From Fontibacterium medardense (lineage in GTDB: Bacteria > Pseudomonadota > Alphaproteobacteria > Pelagibacterales > Pelagibacteraceae): a stretch of DNA of 64,000 nt. Of this stretch, positions 50,664 to 59,444 are shown one piece after another. The stretch is taken from contig OZ249404.1 in NCBI GenBank assembly GCA_965235075.1, positions 434,001 to 498,000 on the forward strand. The letters are read 5' to 3'. The notes under the pieces are model-generated. The model ran no database searches, was not told where the DNA came from, and was given only the letters and a program-made list of their open reading frames with translations. The first letter of the stretch is position 1. Every line of letters begins with the position of its first letter. Position numbers and translations under genes: made by a program.

Positions 50664-51587
50664 TTAAATTAGCTTGTTAATTCTTTTTCTTTTCAAAACA
50701 TCAAAATCTTCTGATGCATGATAGGATGATCTTGTTAATGGGCTTGATGAAACTAATAAAAAACCCTTTCCTTCCGCTATTAATTTGTAATTTTCAAACT
50801 CCTCAGGAGTTACAAAATTTTTTATCGGATAATGTTTTGCACTTGGTTGTAAATACTGACCGATAGTTAGAAAATCTACTCCCGCTACCCTTAAATCATC
50901 CATAACTTGCATGATCTCTTCTTTTGTTTCGCCTAGACCTACCATTAAACCTGATTTTGTAAAAATGGTTGAATTATAATCCTTAACTTTTCTTAATAAA
51001 TCTAAAGACTGAAAGTAACGTGAACCAGGTCTTACTTTTAAATACAGACGAGGTATAGTTTCTAAATTATGATTAAAAACATCAGGCTTTGCGTCTACGA
51101 CAATTTTATAAACATCTCCTTTTCTTAAAAAATCTGGCGTTAAAACTTCAACAGTTGTCTTATTGTTATATTTTTTAATCTCTGAAATAACATTTGCAAA
51201 GTGTTTTGCTCCTCCATCTTCTAAATCATCTCTATCAACAGAAGTTATAACTACATGCAATAATTTTAAATCATTAACGCTTTGTGCGATTTTTTTAGGT
51301 TCAAGAAGATCTAAGGACTGTGGAATTCCAGTTTTCACATTACAAAATGCGCAAGCTCTAGTGCAAGTATCGCCCATAATCATAAATGTTGCATGTTTTT
51401 TACTCCAGCATTCATTAATATTAGGGCAGGAAGCTTCTTCACAAACTGTAAAAAGATTATTCTTTTTTAAAATATTTTTAGTTTCAGTATATTCTTTGGA
51501 GTAACTAGCCTTTACTCTTATCCAAGCTGGTTTTTTTTGGATTGGATGTTCAATATTGTTAACTTTTTCAGGATGTCTAACTGTCAT
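50664..51587 (-). CDS. lipA: Lipoyl synthase
   Basis: Radical SAM enzyme inserting two sulfurs into octanoyl chains to form lipoate on 2-oxoacid dehydrogenases and glycine cleavage H protein. The auxiliary cluster motif CEEASCPNINEC (Cys x4 x5) and radical SAM motif CTRACAFCNV (CxxxCxxC) are both intact, as are HNLETIPRLY and the C-terminal SSPLTRSSYHA Ser/Arg element. The 307-residue length is normal. The start overlaps the ftsB stop (ATGA). In relatives the pyruvate dehydrogenase genes sit between ftsB and lipA. Confidence 0.97.
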   Translation of the reverse strand: MTVRHPEKVNNIEHPIQKKPAWIRVKASYSKEYTETKNILKKNNLFTVCEEASCPNINECWSKKHATFMIMGDTCTRACAFCNVKTGIPQSLDLLEPKKIAQSVNDLKLLHVVITSVDRDDLEDGGAKHFANVISEIKKYNNKTTVEVLTPDFLRKGDVYKIVVDAKPDVFNHNLETIPRLYLKVRPGSRYFQSLDLLRKVKDYNSTIFTKSGLMVGLGETKEEIMQVMDDLRVAGVDFLTIGQYLQPSAKHYPIKNFVTPEEFENYKLIAEGKGFLLVSSSPLTRSSYHASEDFDVLKRKRINKLI

Positions 51588-51889
51588 TTTTGATTAATAA
51601 TATAAATCTTTTCACCCTTTTTTCCCAATACAAAGTAATCTCTATATATTTCATCAAGATAATCTTTATTTATATTTACTGATAAAAAATCATTTTTTCT
51701 TGTTAAAAAAATAATTTCTTTTTTTATTTCTAAATTTTTTTCTTGAAATTCTTTTAATAAATTTTTCTTTTTAAAGTACTCAACAAAACCTCTATCGCCT
51801 CCAAAAAAATTAAAAAAAATATATAGAATTATTAAGAGTATTATAAAAAAGAATTTTTTATCTGAAATTGAATTAATGAAATTATTCAT
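51584..51889 (-). CDS. ftsB: Septum formation initiator FtsB/DivIC family
   Basis: A 101-residue bitopic division protein. The N-terminal membrane helix (FFFIILLIILYIFFNFF, about 13-29) leads into a periplasmic coiled-coil (about 45-80) and a short tail, YRDYFVLGKKGEKIYII. FtsB joins FtsL and FtsQ in the divisome. Sequence conservation is low in this family, so the call leans on topology and on the conserved position directly after eno. It overlaps eno and lipA by four bases each (ATGA). Confidence 0.88.
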   Translation of the reverse strand: MNNFINSISDKKFFFIILLIILYIFFNFFGGDRGFVEYFKKKNLLKEFQEKNLEIKKEIIFLTRKNDFLSVNINKDYLDEIYRDYFVLGKKGEKIYIINQK

Positions 51890-53148
51890 TTTAATTTTGA
51901 CATTTGAGATTTTTTTCCAATCTCCTCTTCTATTCTTAATAATCTATTATATTTTGCAACTCTTTCAGATCTTGCTAATGATCCAGTTTTAATTTGGGAA
52001 GATTCAGTTGCAACTGCTAAGTCAGCAATAAAAGTATCCTCACTGTCGCCAGATCTATGAGAAATGATTGTATTAAAATTATTTTTTTTGGCAAAATTAA
52101 TAACTTCTAAAGTTTCAGAAACTGTACCAATTTGGTTTGGTTTAATTAAAATTGCGTTTGCAGCTAATTCATTAACACCTTTTTTTAAACGAATTAAATT
52201 AGTTACAAATAAATCATCACCAACAATTTGAATTTTTTTTCCTAATTCTTTAGTCAATTTTTTCCAAACATTCCAATCATCTTCAAAAACAGGATCTTCT
52301 ATAGAAACAATTGGAAATTTATTACATAATTTTTTATAATAGTTAATTAACTCATCTGAATTTACAGCTTTCTTGTCTTCTTTAATTTTATATTTTCCTG
52401 AACTGTAAAGTTCATTGGCAGCAACATCTAAACAAATATTAATATCTTTGCCGATTTTTAAACCAGATTTCTTAATAGCTTTAATTATATATTCGACTGC
52501 TTTTTCATCACTATCAAACGACGGCGCAAAACCACCCTCATCACCGAGATTAGTATTAAATTTTTTTAATTTTAACTCTTCTTTTAAATTTTGAATAACC
52601 AAAAAGGATATTCTTAAACACTCTTTAAAAGATTTTGCTCCATCAGGCCTAATCATAAACTCTTGTATTTGCAAAGAGTTGTTGGCGTGGGCTCCTCCGT
52701 TAATTATATTTAACATTGGAAATGGTAATTTATTTTTATTATTGCCACCTAAGTATTTGTATAATGGAGTTTTATTATATGCTGCGGCAGCTTTGGCATT
52801 TGCAATGGAAACTGCCAAAATTGCATTAGCTCCTAATCTTTTTTTATTCTCAGTGGCATCTAGTTTAATTAAAAGATTGTCTATTTTTTTTTGATCGAGA
52901 ACCGACAAGCCTGTAATCGTTTTATTTATTTCTAAATTAATATTCTTTACAGCATCTAAAACACCTTTTTTTAAATACTCTTTACTTTTGTCTCTGAGCT
53001 CATGAGCCTCATAAGACCCGGTAGAAGCTCCTGAGGGAACAATTGATTGACCTATAGAACCATCAGCTAATATAACTTCGGCTTCAACGGTTGGAAAACC
53101 TCTACTATCAAAAACCTGTCTAGCTTTAACTTTTTTGATGACTGACAT
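51886..53148 (-). CDS. eno: Enolase (phosphopyruvate hydratase)
   Basis: Interconverts 2-phosphoglycerate and phosphoenolpyruvate. The 420 residues include RQVFDSRGFPTVEAEV, the mobile loop SGASTGSYEAHELRD, the metal and catalytic acids in SIEDPVFEDDW and QIVGDDLFVTN, LIKPNQIGTVSET with the catalytic Lys, and SHRSGDSEDTFIADLAVA. It lies in the tpiA-secG-pyrG-kdsA-eno-ftsB run; PEP from eno also feeds kdsA directly next door. Confidence 0.97.
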   Translation of the reverse strand: MSVIKKVKARQVFDSRGFPTVEAEVILADGSIGQSIVPSGASTGSYEAHELRDKSKEYLKKGVLDAVKNINLEINKTITGLSVLDQKKIDNLLIKLDATENKKRLGANAILAVSIANAKAAAAYNKTPLYKYLGGNNKNKLPFPMLNIINGGAHANNSLQIQEFMIRPDGAKSFKECLRISFLVIQNLKEELKLKKFNTNLGDEGGFAPSFDSDEKAVEYIIKAIKKSGLKIGKDINICLDVAANELYSSGKYKIKEDKKAVNSDELINYYKKLCNKFPIVSIEDPVFEDDWNVWKKLTKELGKKIQIVGDDLFVTNLIRLKKGVNELAANAILIKPNQIGTVSETLEVINFAKKNNFNTIISHRSGDSEDTFIADLAVATESSQIKTGSLARSERVAKYNRLLRIEEEIGKKSQMSKLK

Positions 53149-53150
53149 TA

Positions 53151-53978
53151 CTATTTTGATTTAATTAATTTATCTATTCCTATTAGATCTTTGAGTAAAT
53201 TCTCTAAATTACTAAGAGGTATCATGTTTGCTCCATCAGATGGGGCTTTGTCAGGATTATCGTGAGTTTCCAAAAAAATTGTCGAAACACCTACTGCAAC
53301 TGCAGCTCTTGATAATGAGCTAACAAATTGTCTTTCACCGCCACTACTATCACCCTTTCCTCCAGGCTGTTGAACGGAATGGGTGGCGTCAAAAACTACC
53401 GGGTAACCAAAATCAGCTAAAATTGATAATGAACGCATATCAGAAACTAATGTGTTGTATCCAAAGCTGACTCCTCTTTCCGTAATTAATATTTTATCAT
53501 TACCACTTTCCTCTATTTTTTTAATAACGTTCTTCATATCCCAAGGAGCCAAGAATTGTCCCTTTTTAACATTAACCACTTTATTTGTTTTGGCAGCAGC
53601 GACTAATAGGTCTGTCTGTCTGCATAAAAAAGCGGGTATTTGTATAACGTCAACAACTTTAGAAACTATTCTACATTGTTCTTCATTATGAACGTCAGTT
53701 AAAATAGGAACGTCTAAATCTTTTGAAATGTAATCAAATATAGATAAAGATTTATCAAGCCCCACTCCTCTTTTAGATTTTATACTTGTTCTATTAGCTT
53801 TATCGAAAGAACTTTTAAAAATAAATCCAATGTTTAACTTGCTTGTTATATCTTTTATTTTTGAAGCAATCATATGACAATGATCTTTGCTTTCTATTTG
53901 GCAGGGACCTGCGATTAAAGTTAAGGGAAGATTATTTCCTAAATTTAATTTTTTAACTTTAATAATTTTATTTTTCAT
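53151..53978 (-). CDS. kdsA: 3-deoxy-D-manno-octulosonate 8-phosphate synthase
   Basis: Condenses PEP with arabinose 5-phosphate to give Kdo-8-phosphate for the lipopolysaccharide inner core. The 275 residues carry LIAGPCQIESKDHCHMIASK, FKSSFDKANRTS, KRGVGLDKSL, PILTDVHNEEQC and DATHSVQQPGGKGDSSGG. The Cys in AGPCQIES marks the metal-dependent class (E. coli KdsA has Asn). The start overlaps the pyrG stop (ATGA). Its presence implies that the organism still makes Kdo-containing LPS. Confidence 0.97.
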   Translation of the reverse strand: MKNKIIKVKKLNLGNNLPLTLIAGPCQIESKDHCHMIASKIKDITSKLNIGFIFKSSFDKANRTSIKSKRGVGLDKSLSIFDYISKDLDVPILTDVHNEEQCRIVSKVVDVIQIPAFLCRQTDLLVAAAKTNKVVNVKKGQFLAPWDMKNVIKKIEESGNDKILITERGVSFGYNTLVSDMRSLSILADFGYPVVFDATHSVQQPGGKGDSSGGERQFVSSLSRAAVAVGVSTIFLETHDNPDKAPSDGANMIPLSNLENLLKDLIGIDKLIKSK

Positions 53979-55609
53979 GAATTTAATTTTTTATTTTTAA
54001 TAGCAGCTTCAATAAAGGAAATAAATATTTCATGAGGTGTAAATGGTCTTGATTTTAATTCTGGATGAAATTGAACTCCTACAAACCAAGGGTGATCTTT
54101 TAATTCTATAGCTTCAGGTAATTTGCCATCTGGTGAATTGGCTGAAAATATAACGCCTTTTTTTTCTAACATCAATTTATATGAACTATTTACTTCATAT
54201 CTATGTCTATGTCTTTCATGAATTAAACTTTTGTTTCCATAAATTTTATAAAGTAGTGAATCTTTTTTAACTTTTGCAGGGTAAGATCCTAATCTCATTG
54301 AGCCTCCAATTTTATACTTTTCTCCTTTTAAAATTTTTTTCCCTTTAATCCATTCTTCCATAAGACAAACTACAGGATTTTTAGTTTTAGATAATTCTGT
54401 AGAATTTGAATCTTTTAGACCTAATAAGTTTCTTGCTAGCTCTATAACTGATATTTGCATTCCAAAACAGATTCCAAAAAAAGGAATTTTCTTAGTTCTT
54501 GCTAATTGTACGGATAAAATTTTACCTTCAACACCACGTTTTCCAAAACCTCCTGGTATTAAAATTCCATTTGTTTTTCCTAATTTATTTTCTAGATCTT
54601 TTAAATTTTTAATATCAGATGATTCAACCCAATTAAGATCTAAATTAATATTATTATAAACTGAGGCGTGAATTAAAGCCTCATTCAAAGATTTGTAAGC
54701 ATCTTTTAAATGTGTGTATTTGCCAACAATTGAAATTTTAATGGTATTTTTTTTGCTACTTAGTTTTTTATTAAACGATTTCCAATTATCTAATTTTGGA
54801 TTTTTTTTATTAGTAATTCCAAAGTGATCTAGTATTTTTTTATCTAATCCCTCTTCTTGATACTTAATAGGAACTTCATAAATTGATTTTACGTCAATAG
54901 ATTGGAATACATTTGATTTTTCCACATTACAAAATAATGCAATTTTAGCTTTTTCTTCAATAGGGATTAAACTTTCAGAACGACATAAAATCATATCAGG
55001 CTGAATACCTATGCTTCTTAATTCTTTTACAGAATGTTGCGTTGGTTTTGTTTTTAATTCAGCTGCACTTTTAATGTAAGGAACTAATGTTAAATGAATA
55101 AATAAACAATTTTTACTACCTACTTCATTTGAATATTGTCTAATAGCTTCTAAAAATGGCAAACTTTCAATATCTCCTACCGTTCCTCCTATTTCGCAAA
55201 TTACAAAATCATCATTAGTTAGATCGCTTGTAATAAATTTTTTTATTTCATCTGTAACATGCGGAATAATTTGAACTGTCGATCCTTTGTAATCACCATT
55301 TCTTTCTTTGGTTATTATATTTTGGTAAATTTTACCTGTAGTAATGTTATCTGATTTTTTTGAATTTATTTCTGTAAACCTTTCATAATGTCCAAGATCA
55401 AGATCGGTTTCCGCTCCATCTTCAGTTACATAGACTTCTCCATGCTCATAGGGATTCATCGTGCCTGGATCTATATTTAAGTAAGGATCTAATTTTCTAA
55501 TTCTTACTTTGTATCCTCTAGATTGTAATAACGTAGCTATAGAAGCAGAAGCAATACCCTTACCTAAAGATGAGACCACGCCGCCGGTAACAAAAATAAA
55601 ACGGACCAT
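53975..55609 (-). CDS. pyrG: CTP synthase
   Basis: Amidates UTP to CTP using glutamine. The 544 residues have an N-terminal synthetase domain (FVTGGVVSSLGKGIASASIA, KLDPYLNIDPGTMNP, EDGAETDLDLGHYERF) and a C-terminal class I glutamine amidotransferase domain with ILIPGGFGKRGVEGKI, the nucleophile Cys in FFGICFGMQ and the His/Glu pair in GVQFHPELKS. Length is standard. It follows secG by 54 bases. Confidence 0.98.
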   Translation of the reverse strand: MVRFIFVTGGVVSSLGKGIASASIATLLQSRGYKVRIRKLDPYLNIDPGTMNPYEHGEVYVTEDGAETDLDLGHYERFTEINSKKSDNITTGKIYQNIITKERNGDYKGSTVQIIPHVTDEIKKFITSDLTNDDFVICEIGGTVGDIESLPFLEAIRQYSNEVGSKNCLFIHLTLVPYIKSAAELKTKPTQHSVKELRSIGIQPDMILCRSESLIPIEEKAKIALFCNVEKSNVFQSIDVKSIYEVPIKYQEEGLDKKILDHFGITNKKNPKLDNWKSFNKKLSSKKNTIKISIVGKYTHLKDAYKSLNEALIHASVYNNINLDLNWVESSDIKNLKDLENKLGKTNGILIPGGFGKRGVEGKILSVQLARTKKIPFFGICFGMQISVIELARNLLGLKDSNSTELSKTKNPVVCLMEEWIKGKKILKGEKYKIGGSMRLGSYPAKVKKDSLLYKIYGNKSLIHERHRHRYEVNSSYKLMLEKKGVIFSANSPDGKLPEAIELKDHPWFVGVQFHPELKSRPFTPHEIFISFIEAAIKNKKLNS

Positions 55610-55663
55610 GGAAGTTTATTATAGATTATTTAACAATAATCACAAAGAAAATAGTAAACTAAA

Positions 55664-55972
55664 TTATTTTGAATTTGGAATTTTTGGTTGAGAATTGTTA
55701 TTTTTTTTATCTAATTGCTCAATCTTATCAATAATAGATTTTTGAGAAATATCTTTTTTATTAATAAGCGTAAGAGAAATGCTTGTTAAAATAAATAAAA
55801 ATGCGACTATTGCAGTAAATTTAGTCAAAAGATTTCCAGCTGATCTAGATGACATTAGATTGTCGCTATTACCTCCTATTCCTAAAGCTCCACCATCTGA
55901 TTTTTGAAGCAATACTGATCCAATTAAAAGAACAGCAATAGTAATGTGAATTATTAATAATAAAGTTTGCAT
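55664..55972 (-). CDS. secG: Protein-export membrane protein SecG
   Basis: Small subunit of the SecYEG channel, of 102 residues. Two membrane helices (LLLIIHITIAVLLIGSVLL and FTAIVAFLFILTSISLTLI) flank the conserved loop LLQKSDGGALGIGGNSDNLM. The tail is polar and variable. It starts three bases after tpiA. With secDF and yajC at 13190-15948 the window holds several Sec accessory components. Confidence 0.95.
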   Translation of the reverse strand: MQTLLLIIHITIAVLLIGSVLLQKSDGGALGIGGNSDNLMSSRSAGNLLTKFTAIVAFLFILTSISLTLINKKDISQKSIIDKIEQLDKKNNNSQPKIPNSK

Positions 55973-55975
55973 AAA

Positions 55976-56734
55976 TTATTTAAAGTAATTTTTTATAATC
56001 TTAATAAAACTTGTACTTTTTAATGACGCTCCTCCAATTAAAAAACCTGATATTAAACTAATCTTACCTAAAGTTGCAACATTATCTGTAGTTACAGATC
56101 CTCCATATAGCATTACAGGTGAATTAACCTTGTATTTTTCTTTTAAAAATTTTTTTAAATTTCTATAAATTTTATCTAAATAGTTATTGGTGGGAACAAT
56201 TCCCGTTCCAATTGACCAAATTGGTTCGTAGGCAATAATTAAATTATTAAAATTAATTTTGTCTACATCCAAAGAGCTTAAAATTTGTTTTTTTAAAACA
56301 TTAAATGATAATCCTTTATTTTTTTGTGACAGATTCTCACCAATACAAAAAATAATTTTTAGCTTATTTTTTAAAGAAATATTTATTTTTTCCTTAATAG
56401 TCTTAAAATCTTCATCTATTAATCTTTTTTCTGAATGGCCAATAATAACATAGTTGGCCCCTGAATCTTTTAGCATCTTGGCACTTAACTGTCCTGTATA
56501 AGGACCATTGTTTAGATTTATCTTGCTAATATCTTGGGCACCAAAATCTATTAATTTACTTTTAATTTTTATTCTAAAAGAAGTTAGTAAATTTGAAGGT
56601 GGACAAAATATAATTTTTTTAAATTTGTAAATTGTATTTTTTTTAAAAAAATTAAGAACTTTTTCTATTTCATTAATAGAATTATGATTTCCATTCATTT
56701 TCCAATTGGCAATGAAATATATAGTTTTATTCAT
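55976..56734 (-). CDS. tpiA: Triosephosphate isomerase
   Basis: Interconverts dihydroxyacetone phosphate and glyceraldehyde 3-phosphate. The 252-residue TIM barrel has the Lys in NWKMNG (residues 10-15), the electrophilic His in YVIIGHSEKR, the catalytic Glu in IAYEPIWSIGTG and the phosphate-binding LYGGSVTTDN. It heads the tpiA-secG-pyrG-kdsA-eno-ftsB-lipA-ratA run and is divergent from the ppiD-trp operon with 46 bases between starts. Confidence 0.97.
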   Translation of the reverse strand: MNKTIYFIANWKMNGNHNSINEIEKVLNFFKKNTIYKFKKIIFCPPSNLLTSFRIKIKSKLIDFGAQDISKINLNNGPYTGQLSAKMLKDSGANYVIIGHSEKRLIDEDFKTIKEKINISLKNKLKIIFCIGENLSQKNKGLSFNVLKKQILSSLDVDKINFNNLIIAYEPIWSIGTGIVPTNNYLDKIYRNLKKFLKEKYKVNSPVMLYGGSVTTDNVATLGKISLISGFLIGGASLKSTSFIKIIKNYFK

Positions 56735-56780
56735 AAATCAGTTATATCTAAACTAAAATAACCATTATTTAAAATAGTAA

Positions 56781-57407
56781 ATGTTATCATCCTTAAGAAA
56801 ATTCTCAGAAACAATAATAGCTAAATTTTTTATACTATTGATTGCTTTAAGCTTTGCATTCTGGGGTATAAATGATTTTTTTAGATCAGGTTATAACAAT
56901 GCTGTTGCAGAAATTGATGGCGAAGAAATATCTTTTAATCAATTCTTAAAAGAATTTAATAAAATAGTTAAAAATAATAATATTGAATCTGAAAAAATTG
57001 TGATTAAAAAAAATATTCACATACTTGCTATATCTAATATTGTATCGGAAAAACTTTTAAAAATTCATGGAAAGAAACTAGGAGTTTTTATTGATGATAC
57101 AACGATAGCAATAGAGATTAAAAGTAGTCAAGAATTTAAAGATAAAGAGGTTTTTTCAAGAACTAAGTATGAAAAGTTTTTATTAGAGAGAAATATAAAT
57201 TCAAAAATTCTTGAAGAACAAATTAATATAAATCTTAAAAAAAAATTAATTACTGAATCAATTTCTGGATTTATTCCTAATAATAAAAAAATTTCAGAAA
57301 TAGTATTAAAAAATAAAATAAATATTTTATATGAAGATTTTCTAAGGAAAAATTATAAAATAACAATTAATGAAAAACAATTAAACAATTATCTAAAAGA
57401 TATTTAA
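56781..57407 (+). CDS. ppiD: PpiD/SurA_N-like membrane-anchored chaperone, truncated (no PPIase domain)
   Basis: A 208-residue protein matching only the N-terminal part of PpiD: MLSSLRKFSETIIAKFFILL, a membrane helix (about 14-31), FAFWGINDFFRSG and the SurA_N-type start NAVAEIDGEEISFNQFLKEF. Full PpiD has about 600 residues with one or more parvulin prolyl isomerase domains; here the frame ends normally with a stop at 57405-57407 and trpE begins three bases later, so no isomerase domain follows. It may work purely as a chaperone for proteins leaving the Sec channel, or be a decayed gene. Position before trpE is conserved in alphaproteobacteria. Confidence 0.82.
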   Translation: MLSSLRKFSETIIAKFFILLIALSFAFWGINDFFRSGYNNAVAEIDGEEISFNQFLKEFNKIVKNNNIESEKIVIKKNIHILAISNIVSEKLLKIHGKKLGVFIDDTTIAIEIKSSQEFKDKEVFSRTKYEKFLLERNINSKILEEQININLKKKLITESISGFIPNNKKISEIVLKNKINILYEDFLRKNYKITINEKQLNNYLKDI

Positions 57408-57410
57408 AAA

Positions 57411-58871
57411 ATGATCTTTTCTACTTTTAATGAATTTAAAAAAAATTTTAAAAAAAAAAAATTTTCACAAATTTACGCAATTAAAACTAAACCAAAATTA
57501 GAAACAATTGAGAAATTAATTAAATTAGTCTCCTTAAATAAAGATAGTTTTATATTTGAATCTGTTGAAAAGGTTAAGATTAGAGGTCGGTACACTATAT
57601 TTGGTTTTAATCCAGATCTTATGATCGAAACTAAAAACAATCGTATTATTCAAAACACAAATAATAGAAAAATAATAATAAAAAAAAATCCATACAATTA
57701 TTTAAATAAATTAATTAACAATTTTCATTTTAAAACTTCAAAAAAATTACCCATGATGTCAGCTATGTTGGCTGGTTATTTTAGTTATGATGTCATTAGA
57801 TTTAAAGAAAAAATTCCAGATAATTGTAAAGACGACTTAAAAATTCCAGATGTAAAATTGATACGTCCACAACTAATAATCATTCACGATAATGAAAAAA
57901 ACAAAATATTTTTCATACAAAATATTTATGGTTTAAAAAATATTAAAAATTTAAAAAAATTATATTTATTAAAATGCGATGAAATAAATAAATTTATTGC
58001 TAAGATTAATAATACTTATAACTCAAAAGAATATTTAAATAAAAATAAGAAAAAAAATAAAATAATAAGTAATGTTAGCAAAAATTCTTTTTTAAATTCT
58101 ATATCTAAAGCAAAAGAATTAATAAATAATGGAGAGATATTTCAGGTTGTGTTAAGTCAAAGATTTGAAAGTATATTAAACAAAACACCTATTAATTTTT
58201 ATAAAAAATTAAGAATATTAAATCCATCACCTTTTATGTTCTTTTTTAATTTCGACAATTTTAAAATAGCAGGTAGTAGTCCCGAGATATTAGTGAGAGT
58301 AAGAGATAATAAAATTACCATTAGACCTATTGCAGGGACTAGGCCTAGAGGAAGAAATTTTAAAGAAGACAATAAATTTCAAAAAGAACTTCTTAATGAT
58401 AAAAAAGAAATTTCTGAACATCTTATGTTGCTTGATCTTGGACGAAATGATGTTGGTAAAGTTTCAAAAATTGGAACTGTAAAAGTTGATCAAAGTTTTA
58501 AAATTGAAAAATACTCTCATGTTATGCATATCGTTTCAAATGTTGTTGGCGATTTTGATAAGAAAAATTCATTATTAGACACTTTATTTTCTGGTTTTCC
58601 AGCAGGCACTGTTTCTGGTGCTCCAAAAATAAGAGCGATGGAAATTATTGATGATTTAGAAATGTCAAAAAGAAAATTATATGCTGGTGGCATTGGATAT
58701 TTCACCCCTAATAAAGAAATGGATACATGTATTGCTTTAAGAACTGCTTTAATTATTGATAATAAAATCTATGTACAATCAGGAGCTGGAATTGTCGCTG
58801 ATAGTATTCCCTTAAATGAATACAAAGAAACAGTTAATAAAGCTAAAGCATTATTTGAGGCTGCTAAATAA
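57411..58871 (+). CDS. trpE: Anthranilate synthase component I
   Basis: Chorismate-using subunit of anthranilate synthase, first step of tryptophan synthesis. The 486 residues have an N-terminal regulatory region with SFIFESVEKVKIRGRYTIFG (where Trp feedback binds in relatives) and a catalytic domain with GEIFQVVLSQRF, PSPFMFFFNF, GSSPEILVRV, IRPIAGTRPRGR, LDLGRNDVGKVSKIG, GFPAGTVSGAPKIRAMEII and QSGAGIVADS. It follows ppiD by three bases, so there is no room for a trp leader attenuator. It is immediately followed by trpG (TAAATG). Confidence 0.97.
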   Translation: MIFSTFNEFKKNFKKKKFSQIYAIKTKPKLETIEKLIKLVSLNKDSFIFESVEKVKIRGRYTIFGFNPDLMIETKNNRIIQNTNNRKIIIKKNPYNYLNKLINNFHFKTSKKLPMMSAMLAGYFSYDVIRFKEKIPDNCKDDLKIPDVKLIRPQLIIIHDNEKNKIFFIQNIYGLKNIKNLKKLYLLKCDEINKFIAKINNTYNSKEYLNKNKKKNKIISNVSKNSFLNSISKAKELINNGEIFQVVLSQRFESILNKTPINFYKKLRILNPSPFMFFFNFDNFKIAGSSPEILVRVRDNKITIRPIAGTRPRGRNFKEDNKFQKELLNDKKEISEHLMLLDLGRNDVGKVSKIGTVKVDQSFKIEKYSHVMHIVSNVVGDFDKKNSLLDTLFSGFPAGTVSGAPKIRAMEIIDDLEMSKRKLYAGGIGYFTPNKEMDTCIALRTALIIDNKIYVQSGAGIVADSIPLNEYKETVNKAKALFEAAK

Positions 58872-59444
58872 ATGAAAAAATTACTCTTAATAGATAATTA
58901 CGATAGTTTTACTTACAATATTTTTCATTCTTTGTCAGAATTAGGTTCAAAAGTTGAAGTTTACAGAAATGATAAAATATCTTTAGAGCAAATTTCAAAA
59001 AAGAAATTTGATAAAATTGTTATATCGCCTGGCCCAGGCCATCCTAATAGTTCCGGCATCTGTATAAATCTTGTCAAAAAATTTTATAAAAAAATTCCTA
59101 TTTTAGGAATTTGTCTTGGCCATCAAATTATAGGTGCTGCTTTTGGTGGCGTAATTAAAAGAGCAAAGATTATAATGCATGGAAAATTAAGCAAAATTAT
59201 TCACAATGGTTCAAAACTTTTTAATAAAATCCCAAAAAATTTTTACGCAACTAGATATCATAGTCTTATAATTGATAATAAAACACTAAATGAAGATTTT
59301 GAGATTTCGGCAAGAACTGAAGATAATGTTATTATGGCTATAAATCATAAAGAATATCATCTTTATGGTATTCAATTTCATCCTGAAAGTATTAAAACAA
59401 GCTTTGGAGATGAAATTTTCAAAAACTTTTTAGAAATAAAATGA
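58872..59444 (+). CDS. trpG: Anthranilate synthase component II (glutamine amidotransferase)
   Basis: Supplies ammonia to TrpE from glutamine. The 190-residue class I amidotransferase carries LLIDNYDSFTYNI, VISPGPGHPNSSGIC, the nucleophile in ILGICLGHQIIGAAFGG, and the His-Glu pair in IQFHPESIKTSFG. Relatives can also serve p-aminobenzoate synthesis, but the trp operon context decides the name. It abuts trpE and overlaps trpD by four bases (ATGA). Confidence 0.96.
   Translation: MKKLLLIDNYDSFTYNIFHSLSELGSKVEVYRNDKISLEQISKKKFDKIVISPGPGHPNSSGICINLVKKFYKKIPILGICLGHQIIGAAFGGVIKRAKIIMHGKLSKIIHNGSKLFNKIPKNFYATRYHSLIIDNKTLNEDFEISARTEDNVIMAINHKEYHLYGIQFHPESIKTSFGDEIFKNFLEIK

Noticed and set aside
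57405..57413. Possible trp attenuator before trpE.
   Set aside because: Only three bases separate ppiD and trpE; no leader peptide or terminator can fit.
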